Shown: positions 27,960 to 41,055, numbered from the stretch's first letter. The stretch: DNA of 64,000 bases from Deroplatys truncata (GCA_030765065.1 CM060990.1:499276190-499340189), one strand, 5' to 3'. The notes: generated by a model from the sequence alone, not told the origin. Numbers and translations are program-made.

Positions 27960-29705
27960 ATATATGTCGAACATTTTAATCTTCTTGGAAAATATAAAAT
28001 CAATCATGCCTTATCAGAATCAGATGCCTTTCAGCTCTAAAGCATAATGAATCAGTAACTTACAATAGACAAGTTATTGGAAGATTAATTCAAGTGATAT
28101 TTTACATAGGGAAACAAGAACTTTCCTTCCATGTGCATGTCAAGAGTGAAGACTCTGCTAATAAAGGCAGTTATCTTGGAATGCTTGAATTGCTTGGACA
28201 AGAAGAACAGTTCATAAGAGAGAATTTGGAATCCACCTCAGGATTTAAAGGAACTTCAAGTGACATTCAAAATGAGCTTATTGAATATATAACTTGGTTA
28301 ATAAATGAAGAAATTAAGAAAGAAATCTCAGCTTGTGAATTTGTATCTGTTCAGGCAGATGAAACTTTGGATGTGTCTTGTCAGTCCCAGATGAACACTA
28401 TATTTTGCTATTGTGCTGGCAGTACTGTGCAGGTGATTTTATGTCTCAGTAGATAAAAGTTCTTTTGGACTTTCAGCTGTTATTTTGGGTGTCTTAAGAG
28501 AATGGAGTATAGATAAGAAATTAATCTGTCAGGTCTACGATGGAACTTTTGTAATGGGTTCTGCAGGAGGAGTGGAAAGCATCATCAAACAAGAGTGCCC
28601 ACGTGTAATATTCATTCATTGTTGTGCACACAGATTAAATTTAGTGCTGCTGCATGGATAAAAAACAATAAAGAAAGTGCATCTCTTCATTTAGGATATG
28701 ACTGCCTTCAATACTTATTTTAGCAAATCATCAAAGAGAACTGAAGTTCTGAGAGATGCAGGTTTCAAATTACTACAAGCATCCACAACAAGATGGAACT
28801 TCCATTCCGGAGTGACAGCTACAATAACTTATCATTTCAAAGACTTGAAAGAAGCGCATGTGTATATAGTTGATAATGATGAAATATGGACTGCCAAATC
28901 TGTAGATGGTGCTACAGAATTGGTTAAGAGATTGGAGAATCCTATGTTTCTCTTTCCACTCCGTTTGTATAAGAAGATATTTTGTTTCATAGATCATTTA
29001 TTTAAGGTGCTGCAAACAAAGAGCACATCTAATGTAAGCATATGTAACCATAAAATAAAACTAAGAATATGCAATCTGAAAAATCTGTGAAATGAAGTCA
29101 CAGTCAATGATTGTGTTAATATCAGCAAAACTTTGAACAATGATACAGCTTCACAATCATTTCCAGAGCCCACACTTAACATGTTGGCATATGAAATTAT
29201 TGATGCAATAGTGGTTGAGATGATAATACAATTTGGAGATTTTGAAAACATTTATTTCGCTGAATTATTAGATGAAAAGAAATTTCAGGGATATAACAAG
29301 GTATTCCCAGCAACAAAAGTGAAGCAACTGATGGTTATGCATCCATTATACTTTCAAAGTGAACAATTAAGGAATTAACTTGTAAACGTATACTCTAATG
29401 AAAAAAAACTATCTGCCACCACAAATGCTGCTAAAATAGTTTTTGAATAATGGCCTTGATACAGTTTACTCACAAACAACATGTCTCTTAAATTTAGTCC
29501 TTATATCTCCAGTGACAACAAGTTCCATCAAAACATTCTTAAGGAACTCCATGAAAAACATTAGACAAAGCAATTTAAGTACACTTGCAATAGAAAAACC
29601 TCTACAGAATGAACTTTCCAAGAATCAGAGCTTCAGGGATCATATCACTGATGTATTTGCTGGCAGAAAAGAATGCTGTATAGAGTTAATCTACAAGAAA
29701 ATCTA
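27960..29705 (+). pseudogene. hAT-family transposase relic (ZMYM1/DUF4371-like), copy 1
   Basis: Coding-like pieces in one orientation: KIYVEHFNLLGKYKINHAL (about 27958), SAFKGT-type segment STSGFKGTSSDIQNELIEYI, FVSVQADETLDVSCQSQM (first catalytic Asp region), FGLSAVILGVLREW, VYDGTFVMGSAGGVESIIKQ (second Asp region), FIHCCAHRLNLVLLHG, TAFNTYFSKSSKRTEVLR, STTRWNFHSGV and a C-terminal dimerisation block (LSTLAIEKPLQNELSKNQSF). This order is that of the ZMYM1-like/DUF4371 branch of hAT transposases. Several stops and frameshifts (near 28040, 28450, 28660, 29088, 29378) kill it. Nearly the full protein length is represented. TIRs of this copy were not located. Confidence 0.8.
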
Positions 29706-30881
29706 AGGCAAGCCTTAGATTCCCAGTGAATTATGACTAGCTTCGTCACTATTGTTCTCATTGAAATATTAGTTGTATGAGATTTGGTAGAGCCTTATTG
29801 TAAAAAGCCAAAGGCATGCTGCCTGTGCATTAATTCTCTAAAAAACAGGGGCAAAATTGTATTCAAGTATGAGGGTGTCAACCGTTGTCTCGGAAAAAAT
29901 AGGCCCTATAATTCATTATCTGCTCATGGCGCACCATACACCAATTTTTTCATTACGGAGGTAGTGGCGGCTGCTCTGTAATTTTGCAAGACATTTCAAA
30001 CAGCGCAGATTTCATATTTTAGATTTCGTGTTGTTCAAATACATACACTGTGGTTTTGTTGGTTTCCAATGTCTGGGAGGAACGTGTACCATTTTCTCAA
30101 TGTGAGCTGTTATGTCATAAGTATGGGAAAAACACAGATTGCACTTGTGCAGAGCTTGCCTTTACTGTCCCCTTACTTCACCCTGCCTACGGCTATGAAT
30201 ATCCCAGCACATGTGAACCATGCTGTTAACGTATCAGACACTATGGTATCAGGAACATTTCAAGCAATGTTGGCAATTAACAATTTATTCATTTGTTCTC
30301 TCCTCCCTGATTCAACCTGATAACCATAACACCACTATAATTTACTACTGTGCATATTGATACAGAGGTAACTGTTAGATTTCATTTTTAATGTGCATTT
30401 GACGTGCACTGGTATATAGAAAAATGTGCGTGCAATTTTTGCATACCTTGGAGTTTTTGCAAGCCGTTGGCCAGAAGATCATGCAATCATACAAGTGAAA
30501 GGTACATAGTTTGAGTGAAGTAATAGTGTCAATAATTTTAAATGTGATAAGTGATGAAGTGATGGAAAATTCTGTAGACAGTTTGTTAAAAGTACCTTTC
30601 TCATGCAGACAACTTGCAGAAACAATACAAATTAAGCAGTTAGGTAGACCTACACTGGATCTTGATATAAAACAAACAGCCATGTCAAATAAATAAACTT
30701 GCAAGTTTAGCAGAAAAGTGTATGACCATGATTGGATGTATGTAATTCTGAAATCAGGAAGACTGTCTTTTGGTTCCCATGTCTGATGTTTGGCAATAAT
30801 GATGCATGGTGCACAGGTGGTGTAACAGATCTTAGACATTTAAATGTGTTAGGTTAAAAACAGAGTGAAAATGCAAAATAT
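29706..30881. other. Non-coding spacer between hAT relics
   Basis: No domain recognised in the short open frames (for example 30375-30839 minus); probably unrelated sequence. Confidence 0.4.
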
Positions 30882-32460
30882 ATGAATAATGTTTTAGACC
30901 TCAGTGCTTTGGGCAGGGTCAATATTGCTATACAACTAAGTCATGCTAATCACAAACAGATAGAGCAACACAATAGAGAAGTGGAGAGAAACAGGTATGT
31001 ACTTTCTAGGATAATTGATTGCATCAAGTTTTGTGGTGTCTTTGAACTTGCCCTAAATGGACATAATGAGAGTGACTCGTCTGAAAATCGGGAGTTTTTT
31101 TTGGGATTATTAGATTTAATTTCAAATATAGACAATGCATGAAATAATACATGGAATCTGATCAGGCTCGCAGTTTTAAGGGAACATTAACAAAAAAAAA
31201 AAAAAAAAAAAAAAAAAACTATCCAGAATGAATTTTTTGAGTGTATGCTGGAAACCTGTCATGAGCAAAAATTGAAAGGGAGCAATTTTGTAGCAATAAT
31301 AGGAGATAGACCACAGATATTTCCGAGAAGACACAAGTAGTGTTAGTATTTTGTTATCAGATAAATGGTGTCCCATATGAAAGATTTTGGGGTTTCTTTA
31401 GACTGGAGCAACAAAATGCGAATGTGCTATCTAAATGCATCTTAAAGGAAGTAGATGCCATATTCATTGCTCACGCCTATGATGGCGAGAAAGTAATGTG
31501 TAGCGAAGCAGGTGGGGTGCAAGCAAAAATTAATCTGCACTATCCCAATGCTCATTATGTTGACCGTTATGTGCACTAGCTAAATCTAATAATACAAAAG
31601 GTTGCATCACGAATCACTCAGCACACGTGTTTTTCCTGAGCTTGTCAGCATTCCCTGCTTTCTTCAAAGTCACTGCAGCGAGTGGCAGTTCATAGAATCC
31701 CTTGTGGGCCACAAACAAGGTGGAATTGAAATCAAGGATGTCAATGTAGTATATGAACAAAAGGATAATTTGCTTGAATGCATGTTAAATTTGGATAAAT
31801 CAAATTCTAATGTCACCAGCTGAGAAACTAATGGACTCCGCCAAAATTCAGAAGACAAAGTTGTCATTTCTGCGTCATTTTGGCTAACATTTTTCATGAG
31901 CTAATGCCGAATGTTGATATATATGATCAATTACAAGCAAGATCAGTAGATGCTGTAAAAGCAAAAAACAGTGTGACATATTTTGTGCAAGTTGTTAAGT
32001 CACATTAGAGATTCGGTGGACCAAATTGACATTGAAATTACTCAGAAGTACACATCAGAAAGCAAACGCCAAAAACCAACATAGTGATGTGCTGATGCCA
32101 AGGAAGTATGCGACAGAATCATGCTAGAGGCCCATTGTCATTTTCAAACTTTGGATCACCTACAAGCAGCTAAGTTGCTTAACTCCTCAAATTTGCAGGA
32201 GTATTCCTGATGCAGAACTTCACACCATTACTCGTGCATACAGTATGCTAGAACAGAAAAGACTTCACATAGAACTCTCATTTTGTATCAAAGGCAAGGT
32301 TTCAGAAATATTAAGGCTGTGGGGGGTGGTGCTGTTACTGCAGTTCATAATCAAAAGTAATTTTCAGCAACCATTTTCTGAAGTAATTAAGCCTTTAAAA
32401 ATCCTTGTCACCATATCCATGACTACTTCAGAGCTGGAAGAGATGTTCTTCGTAAAATAA
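30882..32460 (+). pseudogene. hAT-family transposase relic (ZMYM1-like), copy 2
   Basis: Begins LGRVNIAIQLSHANHKQIEQ and continues NRYVLSRIIDCIKFCGVFEL, ALNGHNESDSSENREFFLGL, the N-terminal hallmark of ZMYM1-like hAT proteins. After a poly-A tract (31192-31218) come VPYERFWGFFRLEQQNANVL, YDGEKVMCSEAGGVQAKINL and YPNAHYVDRYVH (catalytic core). Further diverged pieces run to about 32460 (SELEEMFFVK). Frameshifts and stops throughout. It is a different, more decayed copy of the same protein branch as the relic at 27960-29705. The poly-A interruption may mark a retroposed insertion. Confidence 0.7.
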
Positions 32461-33433
32461 TTAAAATAAATTAAAACTTTAAAATAATTAAAACTCTCTT
32501 AAGAAACACCAGGCTATAAGAAAGGATCACTGCCCTTGACATGCTTTCAATTGAGAAGACCTAGATTTCCAACATCGAGGGTTTTAATGCCAGAGTGATT
32601 GCTAGGTTCTGTAGCAAGAAGAATCGTCGTATAGACTTAATTTTGTCACTGATGATTTAGTAATGTAATTATTCTGATATTTTAAATTTAACTCCCATTA
32701 TTGTCTATTGTTGCACAGCACACACTAAATTTTAGTACGAGCCGCCGCTGAATGCAAGGGTACTTCAAGAATAATATTACACTTGTCAGAGCTCCAATAA
32801 TGATTATTTTGGGTACACACATATCCATGAAGGTAGAATCAGGCCTCATGCAAGTACAATATTAAATATGGGTCTAGTTCGCCATTGTATACATTATTCA
32901 GACTCCACTCAGAAAATGTGTGCCTGGGTACAGGATCACCGGGTTGAAGAGCATGTGTCAGAGTTATTTTATATGGTTGAACTTCAACAATTTTGTAGCT
33001 CTTTGCACAGAGCCATACAAAATACCTGTCTGTTGTGAAAGACTCCTAAGTGATTTCTTGGGGAAGTCTCCAAACAATGACCAATGTCATCTAACTTTTT
33101 TTGGTAAGAACCCCCACGTTGTCTGTCAGCTTTCTCAGACTGAACCTGTGACCTGAAATTTATTATACTGATTATGGATTCTTGTATAGCCTGAAATCTT
33201 TACACTGGGAGTCATTCTGCAAATTGTATTTGCACTTGACGAGCTGACTGCATTAGCACATATGAATCATACATAAATACACGCTGCACAATAGTAAACA
33301 TACACCGAGCCATAATTGTGACTAAATACAGAAATCAGTAACAAATAACTCATAGAAACTGTACTACACCAACTCACACTGAACTACACCACACCATGGT
33401 CAACACAGTACTGCAGAGCAGGGCAAAGCCAGC
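32461..33433. other. Non-coding stretch before the hAT-type MITE
   Basis: No convincing coding frame or element end seen in this region. Confidence 0.35.
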
Positions 33434-33565
33434 ATCAGTAGCAGGGCCGGCTCCAGAAGTTTTGACGCCCCATGTGATAATTGCAAGTGCCGCCACCTCA
33501 CGCTTTCAGACATAAGCTAAATTTTATCCTCGATGGCAGTCCTCCATGACTACTAATTCTCACAT

Positions 33566-33569
<4 letters not shown>

Positions 33570-33612
<43 letters not shown>
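33570..33612. repeat. (CT)n(CA)n microsatellite
   Basis: Continuous CT dinucleotide run followed by a short CA run, inside the hAT-type element. Confidence 0.9.
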
Positions 33613-33613
<1 letters not shown>

Positions 33614-33802
33614 AACATATATGGGTATTTATAAGTGATCAATAAATAAACCTCAGGAAGAGCTACATGTGGTGAAAGAACAAGGTTGTTCTGCACAAAA
33701 GATTAAAAACAAACAAAGTCGCACAATATTTTGGATTTAGTAATTTCATCAGGAGATTAAAAACATACACAAAATGAAAGCACATTTGACAGTCAACTGC
33801 AC

Positions 33803-34765
33803 TGTGAAGTGGTTATTTCTGTGATGTTATTTGTGTATGTGCGTTTACTCAACGTGTTGATGCCATGTTGTGACGTGATTCATTTGTTAGGTTTGTTAGC
33901 TCCATCTGGTGTTAGCAATTTGCGGCAGTATTAGTTTTTTTGTTTAAAAAAAATGCTACTTATTTTATTTAATTTTGGTTTACTGTCCTCCGGCTAGCTT
34001 TTGGGTCGAGTACTTCTCTTTATACAGGTTGTGTAAACGGAAAGGAATCTTTTATCCAAATATAACACTGATGAAGAAATTTGTTTTACACTTTTATTGT
34101 CGAAACACAGTCACTATCACATTTACATATTGATCTTAACACTCGCCAAACTGAAACTGTTATAATAACTTCATTACTGATATTTCTTAATTCGCGTACT
34201 TCAACTTTCTGTATAATTAACTTTATAACACTTGAGAATTTTCATAACTCTGTTACGCGTAACCTACAAATTGATATCCAAAGTGTGCCGTACAAATACT
34301 TTCGACGAACTGACGGACTGAAGGCGACGTGTAGTGTACAAAGAATTTTGATGAACTGTGTGCGATCTACCTCTGACTTGGCTTTTTATACTCCTACACC
34401 CAGATATGCCTAAATATTATAACTGAGCTGCTATTGGCTAATAAAACGCGCCAACATTAGCGTCTATTTTTATATCCAATGAAAATTATGAATACATATG
34501 CTCTAGGGAAACGTTCCAGAAGATTCTCAAGGAAAAAACGCGCCAACATTACGTAACTTCCTCGTTTCCAATAATGATAAACAGCTCACCCCCTCGCTGC
34601 ATTATTGCGCGCTATTATTGTCAGTTTCAGTAAGGCAGTATAAACTTACTTCCAAACAATATTTACAATCAACAAACATCTCAAATCAATGTCACATAAT
34701 AATGCATATTCATATTACAATCATTATTTACATTTAAGTAATTTGTGATACAGATTACTGCATCA
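33803..34765 (-). repeat. 3' LTR of the Gypsy-like element
   Basis: Near-identical to 41385-42344. The open frame of 110 codons inside it (34081-34413 plus) is present in both LTRs, antisense to the element and without a known domain, so I treat it as chance. Confidence 0.9.
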
Positions 34766-35473
34766 TATGCCCCACTAGAAACATAATTATAAATATTTAC
34801 AACTTGTTTGGAAATTTTATAATTGGGTTTTTAGTCTCCTAAATCTTGGAACACACGCTATCACTTTCACTTAACACTTCACACGTATTTAACACACGAC
34901 ATGTTTTTCCTCTATCTTGCCACTACTTACTGGCTCTGGTTTAATGTGTTTAGACTTTAATCTGACATTACAAATTTTTTTATAGCAAATACTGTACCCT
35001 GAATTGTTTAATTACTGTTACAAAATTATTTACTTTCTTATATTGTTGACAACAATTTGTGCATTTAAGAATTTTTGTAATTATTAAACATATTTACAAA
35101 TACTATTCACCCTTTACACAAATATATTTACATCTCTTAAATCTAAGTACTGTTTCACATTTTCTGTTTGCTACATAAGTATTTGTTTTAATTATTTTTA
35201 CCCATTTTTGTTGTTTTGAACATTATATTCACAATACTCTTGGAATTATATCTACGTACTTTACTTTAATGTCATATTAAGTTTCAATCTTTACATTCTT
35301 AATTTCAAATACTGTTACAGTTACTAAAAAAAATTGTTAATTTTCCCTTTTTTTTTAAACATTTAATTTTTGTCCAGAATTTATTTCTCTTTTCACATGC
35401 AATATATAAATAGTTAACCCTCTTACATTCCAATACATTGCTCTGCATTTCCTCTTTAACTATCCAGCATTTA

Positions 35474-38400
35474 CTATTTATCATCTTTGTCTTCTGTTTC
35501 ACCTTTATCTTCATTGTTGTATGGTTTCAGCATCTCAATATGGAACTTTCCAATGCTTTTTCGAGTTGTTGGATTACATAACTCATATGTATTTGTTCCA
35601 TATACTTCAACAACTTCATATGGTCCATGGTATTTGTGAAACATTCGCCAATAAAGTTTATTTGCTTTATCCGACAATTTCTTGGTTTTAACCAAAACTA
35701 AATCTCCTATTTTGATTCTCCATTCCTTTCTCTTCTTTTCTTCATGTTTAATTTTTCTTTTTATGGTCGTTTTCTTCATTCTCTCAAATGCTTTTCGGAA
35801 CATCTCTTCTTCTGTTTGTGGTATCGAGTGCGCATCTGGAATGGCTTCTGGAATTTTCTTACACATTGTATTGATCTTCTTTCCTAACTTAAGTTCACAT
35901 GGTTTGTATCCGGTCACATTGTTTACGGTTTCATTTAGTAGATTCTGAACGAAATTCACGTATCCATACCATTGGGTTTGTTTTTGATGACACAGCACCC
36001 TTAAATAATTTGAAATTTCCTTAATTTCCCTCTCCACTGGGTTGGAGTTTGGTCTGTATCTTGATGAAAAATATTGTTTAATGCCATTTTCTTTCAGTCC
36101 ATCCATAAATTTTTTTCCTGTGAAGTACGAAGCATTATCGCTCAATACAGATTGGATCGGTCCTTCTTCTATCACATATGACTTGAGTAGTCTATTCAAA
36201 CATGCTAAACCTGTAGGTTTTCTCAAAGGGTAAATTCTTACATATTTGCTGAATATATCATAACAGACAAATATATATTTATTTCCAAACTGACTTGGAG
36301 GCATCGGACCATGAATATCGATACTAATTACACATCTCGGCTTATCCCTTATAACCGAATTAGTCTCAAATGCATATGCTGCATTTATTTGCTTTGCCTT
36401 CTGACACAGGTTGCAGCACGATATAAATTTCCGAACTTTCTGACGCAATTTGGATATGTATAAATTTTCTAAAATCATAGAAGTTGTCCGGTCCGTCCCT
36501 GAGTGTGCTAACCCTTCGTGAAAATTCTTAATTAGTTCCTTTTCCATGCTTTTCGGAACCATTACCTTCCAACTAGGCATTTCTTTTCCATGCTTCTTGT
36601 ATAATGTCCCATCCCGAATTGCTACAATTTCTTTCCTTGCATCCTCAATTAATAGTGCCTTTTCTTTAAGTTCAAATAATTTTGCGTCCTCATTTTTAAT
36701 TTCCCCCATATTTTTCAATTTTCTTATCATTTCTTTACCTAAGGGAATTTCAATTGTCAATATTTTGACTTCATTTCTAGGCCTTTCAATATTTTCGGGA
36801 ATTTGTGGGTTGTAGTTTAATCTTGATAGCAAATCACTGAAGGTATTATTCTTGCCAGGAATGTGTATAATCTCAATATCGAATGCAGATATTGCATGAA
36901 TGTATCTAGCAAGTTTTCCACTACATAATCTACACCGTTGTATGAAAGTTAAGCTGATGTGGTCTGAATATACTTTCACCTTTTGCTGATAAATATAGGT
37001 TTTAAAACGAATTAATGAGAAATATAGTGCTCCAATTTCTAGCTGAGTCACTGAAGAATTCCGCTCAATATTTGTAAGTCCTCTAGAAGCTGTACTAATG
37101 ACGTGAAAGTCATTGTTGATGTCTCGCTGTCCTAAAATTCCGGCGTATCCTTGCATTGATGCGTCGACATAAATCTCATATTCCAAATCTTCTCTGGGCC
37201 TCTCGAGCAATATGGACTTGGCAAAGAGTTCTTTTACTCTCTCAAAACATTTTTGATGATCCTCTGTCCATCTCCACTTATTGTTCTTTCGGAGTAGCTG
37301 CCGCAGTGGTTCTATTTCAGCCGAATATCTTGGTACGAACTTACTCTGAAAGTTCAGTACCCCTAAGAGACGTCTAATTTGTTTTACGTTCCTTGGTGAT
37401 GGAATTTTCATTATTGCTTCTATTCTCTTCTGATCAGGTCTTATACCTTGTTCATCCACTACATAACCCAGAAAATTTATTTCCTTGACACAAAATTTTG
37501 ATTTTAGTATGTTCACAGTCATACCGTGTTGTTGCAGTTTATTTAACACATAATGGACATTATTCATGTGTTCTTCAAATGTTTGACTAATGATTAGGAA
37601 GTCGTCAATATACTTTATTAAAAAGTCATCTGCAGAATTTCCAAATATACTGTGAATGGCTCTCAAAAATCCACTTCCTGAATTTTTTAAACCAAAAGGA
37701 TTTACACAAAAACGATACTGGATCCCCGAATATTGAAATGAAGTGTAATCACGCACTTGTGGATCTAATTCCACTTGCCAATATGAAGCAGTGAGGTCAA
37801 TGGATGTCAGAAATCTCCCTCTTGAAAGTTTCGTAATTAGTTGTTCAATTCCCTCACTTTGAAAATGATCTGGCTTCATATACTTGTTGACATATCTACC
37901 GTCTAAAGTTAATCTCAAACTACCATCTCGTTTAATACTCCAGCAGATTGAATTTATATACTGAGAATTACTTTGCTCAATAATCCCATTTTCTAACATG
38001 CTATTTATTAGTTGTCTAGCTTTGTCCCGAAGACTTATAGGTAAATTGTCATACTTGTGCCTATATGGTGGTACGTCTTCTACTTGAAATGTATGCTGAT
38101 ATACATTACATCTGCCTGGGATATTACTAAATACTGAACTATTGTTCATCAAAACATCATGAAGGATTTGTTTTTGCGTTATCGTAATATTATAAGCTTC
38201 TTCACACTTGTGTATTATTTCCTTATTTCTCTTCTCTTCCCAGCTGTTGTCTGTCTCGCTCACATGGTCGTCTTTTGTTTGGATTTTAAATTTCTCTACT
38301 TTCTCTGGCATGTCTACTAGCTGTTGAAAATATGGCGTGGTATTCCCTTCATATTCTATGACTACCTGCTTTATCTGACTATTTGTATCAGTCTCTGTTA

Positions 38401-38914
38401 TTTGTACAAAAAACTCTTGGTCACAAAGATTTTTCTCATCCTTTGTCATCTCAATCACAGAAACTTTCTCTTTTATAAAAGGTACCTTTATTTCTCTATC
38501 TTCTTTTGTTATTTTTAACGCTTCATGTTTAAAGTCTATACGTGCTTCATATTCATGTAGGAAGTCACATCCTATAATTATGTCACAAATCAGATGGTTT
38601 ACAATTAGAAACATAACCTCAAAATTCTCTCCGCCGATAAGTATGTTAAGTAGAGCTTGTGTTTTTATGACCTGTGTCGTTCTTCCGATTGCAACACGAC
38701 AAACTAAATTATTAGTGGGAAGAGCCATAATTTTGTTACCTTCATTAATCAAATTTATGTAAAATTTCTGTGAGCAAATTGAAGCTGACGAACCAGAATC
38801 TATAGTTGCAATGATCTCTTTCTTCGCAATTTCCATCCTAACATGAGGTGACTCGAAATTTTCTCCCTTATCTTTTGTTGCTGCAATTTTATTACAGGGT
38901 GTGTGTGCAGGCAT
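35474..38914 (-). CDS. pol: pol polyprotein (PR-RT-RNaseH-IN) of the Gypsy-like element, intact
   Basis: 1146 codons without interruption. Aspartic protease: ATIDSGSSASIC (Asp39). Reverse transcriptase: SLRLTLDGRYVNKYM, FLTSIDLTASYWQVEL, FGLKNSGSGFLRA and IKYIDDFLI (catalytic YIDD, about residue 435). RNase H: EIYVDASMQGYAGIL, TQLEIGALYFSL and VYSDHISLTF. Integrase: zinc-binding HEGLAHSG...CNLCQKAK (HHCC, about residues 798-835), SIDIHGPMPPSQFGN, VLSDNASYFTGKKF and SNPVEREIKEISN (D, D, E), then a GPYEVVEV (GPY/F) module. Pol lies in the -1 frame relative to gag; the two frames are jointly open only over about 13 nt (38986-38998), so a -1 shift would have to happen there. The element supplies cDNA synthesis and integration functions. 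Confidence 0.95.
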   Translation of the reverse strand: MPAHTPCNKIAATKDKGENFESPHVRMEIAKKEIIATIDSGSSASICSQKFYINLINEGNKIMALPTNNLVCRVAIGRTTQVIKTQALLNILIGGENFEVMFLIVNHLICDIIIGCDFLHEYEARIDFKHEALKITKEDREIKVPFIKEKVSVIEMTKDEKNLCDQEFFVQITETDTNSQIKQVVIEYEGNTTPYFQQLVDMPEKVEKFKIQTKDDHVSETDNSWEEKRNKEIIHKCEEAYNITITQKQILHDVLMNNSSVFSNIPGRCNVYQHTFQVEDVPPYRHKYDNLPISLRDKARQLINSMLENGIIEQSNSQYINSICWSIKRDGSLRLTLDGRYVNKYMKPDHFQSEGIEQLITKLSRGRFLTSIDLTASYWQVELDPQVRDYTSFQYSGIQYRFCVNPFGLKNSGSGFLRAIHSIFGNSADDFLIKYIDDFLIISQTFEEHMNNVHYVLNKLQQHGMTVNILKSKFCVKEINFLGYVVDEQGIRPDQKRIEAIMKIPSPRNVKQIRRLLGVLNFQSKFVPRYSAEIEPLRQLLRKNNKWRWTEDHQKCFERVKELFAKSILLERPREDLEYEIYVDASMQGYAGILGQRDINNDFHVISTASRGLTNIERNSSVTQLEIGALYFSLIRFKTYIYQQKVKVYSDHISLTFIQRCRLCSGKLARYIHAISAFDIEIIHIPGKNNTFSDLLSRLNYNPQIPENIERPRNEVKILTIEIPLGKEMIRKLKNMGEIKNEDAKLFELKEKALLIEDARKEIVAIRDGTLYKKHGKEMPSWKVMVPKSMEKELIKNFHEGLAHSGTDRTTSMILENLYISKLRQKVRKFISCCNLCQKAKQINAAYAFETNSVIRDKPRCVISIDIHGPMPPSQFGNKYIFVCYDIFSKYVRIYPLRKPTGLACLNRLLKSYVIEEGPIQSVLSDNASYFTGKKFMDGLKENGIKQYFSSRYRPNSNPVEREIKEISNYLRVLCHQKQTQWYGYVNFVQNLLNETVNNVTGYKPCELKLGKKINTMCKKIPEAIPDAHSIPQTEEEMFRKAFERMKKTTIKRKIKHEEKKRKEWRIKIGDLVLVKTKKLSDKANKLYWRMFHKYHGPYEVVEVYGTNTYELCNPTTRKSIGKFHIEMLKPYNNEDKGETEDKDDK

Positions 38915-38982
38915 ATTATTTGTATTGGTAATGGATACTGAATTATTAAAGATGTCCTGAGAACCTACTGCACAGGAGTCTA

Positions 38983-41055
38983 TTAACAGTTTTCCTGGTT
39001 ACTTCCATGTTCACGTACGGGACTGCCATTCCTAACAGGAGCTAAATCTATCTCATTGTCGCTACCATTGTTTTGAGTTCCCCTTCCTCGAGTTCGAAAT
39101 CCTCGATTTCTGAAATTATGTCCTCTTGGCACATAATTTTCTTGCCGTTCCTCAGATCTTTCCCGGTTATTGTTTTCCCTCCAGTGAGTGAAATTTCCCC
39201 TTTGTCTAATGTACCGCCTTCCATAATTTTGCCCTCTTTCAGGCAATCTTTCTATCCTGACATAATTTATTTGTTCCTGTCGACCTGGTCTCCCATCTAT
39301 CCTCGATCTTTCAAATTGTGGAACGTATGATTGATACCGTTGTCTGGTATTATTTTCATGACGTCTGTCTTGTCCTCTACTTTGCTGATAACTACCTTGG
39401 TAATTTCGTCTATCTCGCACATCTAAAAATCTATGCTCCCACTCTCGAGATATATCTTCTTCCTGTTGTTCCAAAGCTGTCATTAATTCTGTCATCTCAT
39501 AGATGCTACGTGGTTTTGCAATTAATAAGTAATTTTGTATCCTTAAAGGATAATGCCTTGTGAGCAAACTCACAAAATCTTCCTCATTGATTGGAGGTGA
39601 CAAGTTCCTAACCTGACTTGCATGTTACAGTAAGTAATCAGTCATTGATATTCCCTCTCGTGGATCAAATTGACCATGACTAAGCATTGCTCGAATTCTG
39701 TGCTGTACCGTAACATTCCAAAATCTGTTCATGAATAATCTCTTAAAGGATTCATATGAAATTTCACCCCCTGATACCATTTGTAACCAATCTAGAGTTG
39801 TCTGGTCCAAACATCTTTTGACAACTATCATTTTTAATGCTTCAGGTATCTTTTTAATTTGAAAATACTCTGATAAGTCTGCAATAAACTGTACTGGACT
39901 GGAGTTTTCATTAAATTTTGGAAGTGGAAAATCACTTAAGATATGATTGTAATTTTGCAAATTCCCTACTCCCATATTTAAATTCTCTAGTGTAACTTGT
40001 ACACTCTGAGTTTCAGCATTAGCTATAGATGAAGCTGCCGCATCACTCACATTATTTGTCATACCTGAGGAACTACCTCTATCATTATTTTGTACATCTG
40101 ATACTTTCACATCACATATATTTGACCTTGAATTCAATTCTAACCTATTTACAGTACCTTGCAGATTTTCTATTGTCTGTTCCAATTTTTTATTATTCTC
40201 ATTTTGAACAGCTTGGTGTTTGTTAATTTCAGAAGTTAGCTTTTGATTCAAATCTTTAGACAAATCTTTAACTTCTTCAGACAATTTATTTCTCTGTGTT
40301 TCTGACTCCTTCTGAATTTCAGATATTTCCCCTCTGAAATTAACTTGCACCTGAATTAAATCTGCATTTGTAGCCTCCATCATCTCTCTTAACTCACTTG
40401 AAATGCTACTCATTCGGCTACCTAACTCTGTACATTTTACATCAACATGCTCTATTTTATTATTAACCTCACTTTTTTGGTTAGATATTTCCCTGCTCAT
40501 GTCTAACATTTTCTTTGAAACTTCACCTATTTCATTTGCTATCATTTCCTGATTTTCATTTCTCATTCTCATCATACTACTATCTAGCTCCATGAATTTC
40601 TTTTCAATCTCTTCCCTATTTTGATCTAATTTATGCTCTAATTTCTCATTACTCTTACCAATTTCTTCTCTTAATTCTTTCTTATTCTGATCTAGTTTTT
40701 GTTCTAAACTCCTATCAATATCTTCTCTTAATTCCCTATTATTCTTTTGCATATCTTCCCTTAATTTCTCATTACTCTGAGTTAATTTTTCTAATTTCTC
40801 ATTATTCTTTTGCATATCTTCACCTAAATTTCTCAACATTTCCATAATCATACTAGCATCAAAATTTACATTTCCTGGTATTCTATTCTGACTTTCTGCA
40901 CTAACATTTCCTCCCTCAAATACTACATTGTTTGAGCTATTTTCTGTAATCTGTATTGAATTACAGCTAACTGTTACATTATCTCCCTCCATAATTATTT
41001 CTTCTGTATTATTAGTAGCCATTGTTTTCTTTATCCTACCGCTCCTAAGGTACAT
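38983..41055 (-). pseudogene. gag: gag of the Gypsy-like element, in-frame stop
   Basis: 476 codons from 41055 (MYLRSGRIKKTMATNN) to TAA at 39625-39627, then 206 further codons in the same frame to 38983. The N-terminal half is a long coiled coil of repeats such as NEKLREDMQKNNRELREDI and LDQNKKELREEIGKSNEKLE. The capsid-like part follows (DFPLPKFNENSSPVQFIADL, TLDWLQMVSGGEISYESFKR, FMNRFW). The C-terminus is Arg/Gly-rich (FRNRGFRTRGRG) and has no CCHC knuckle, so RNA binding would rely on the RG-rich tail. The stop lies between YLL and HASQVRNLSP, in the middle of a conserved-looking stretch, and looks like a single substitution. Confidence 0.8.

Noticed and set aside
34081..34413. 110-codon open frame duplicated at 41660-41992
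   Set aside because: It lies in both LTRs, antisense to the retrotransposon, and is duplicated only because LTRs are identical; no domain.
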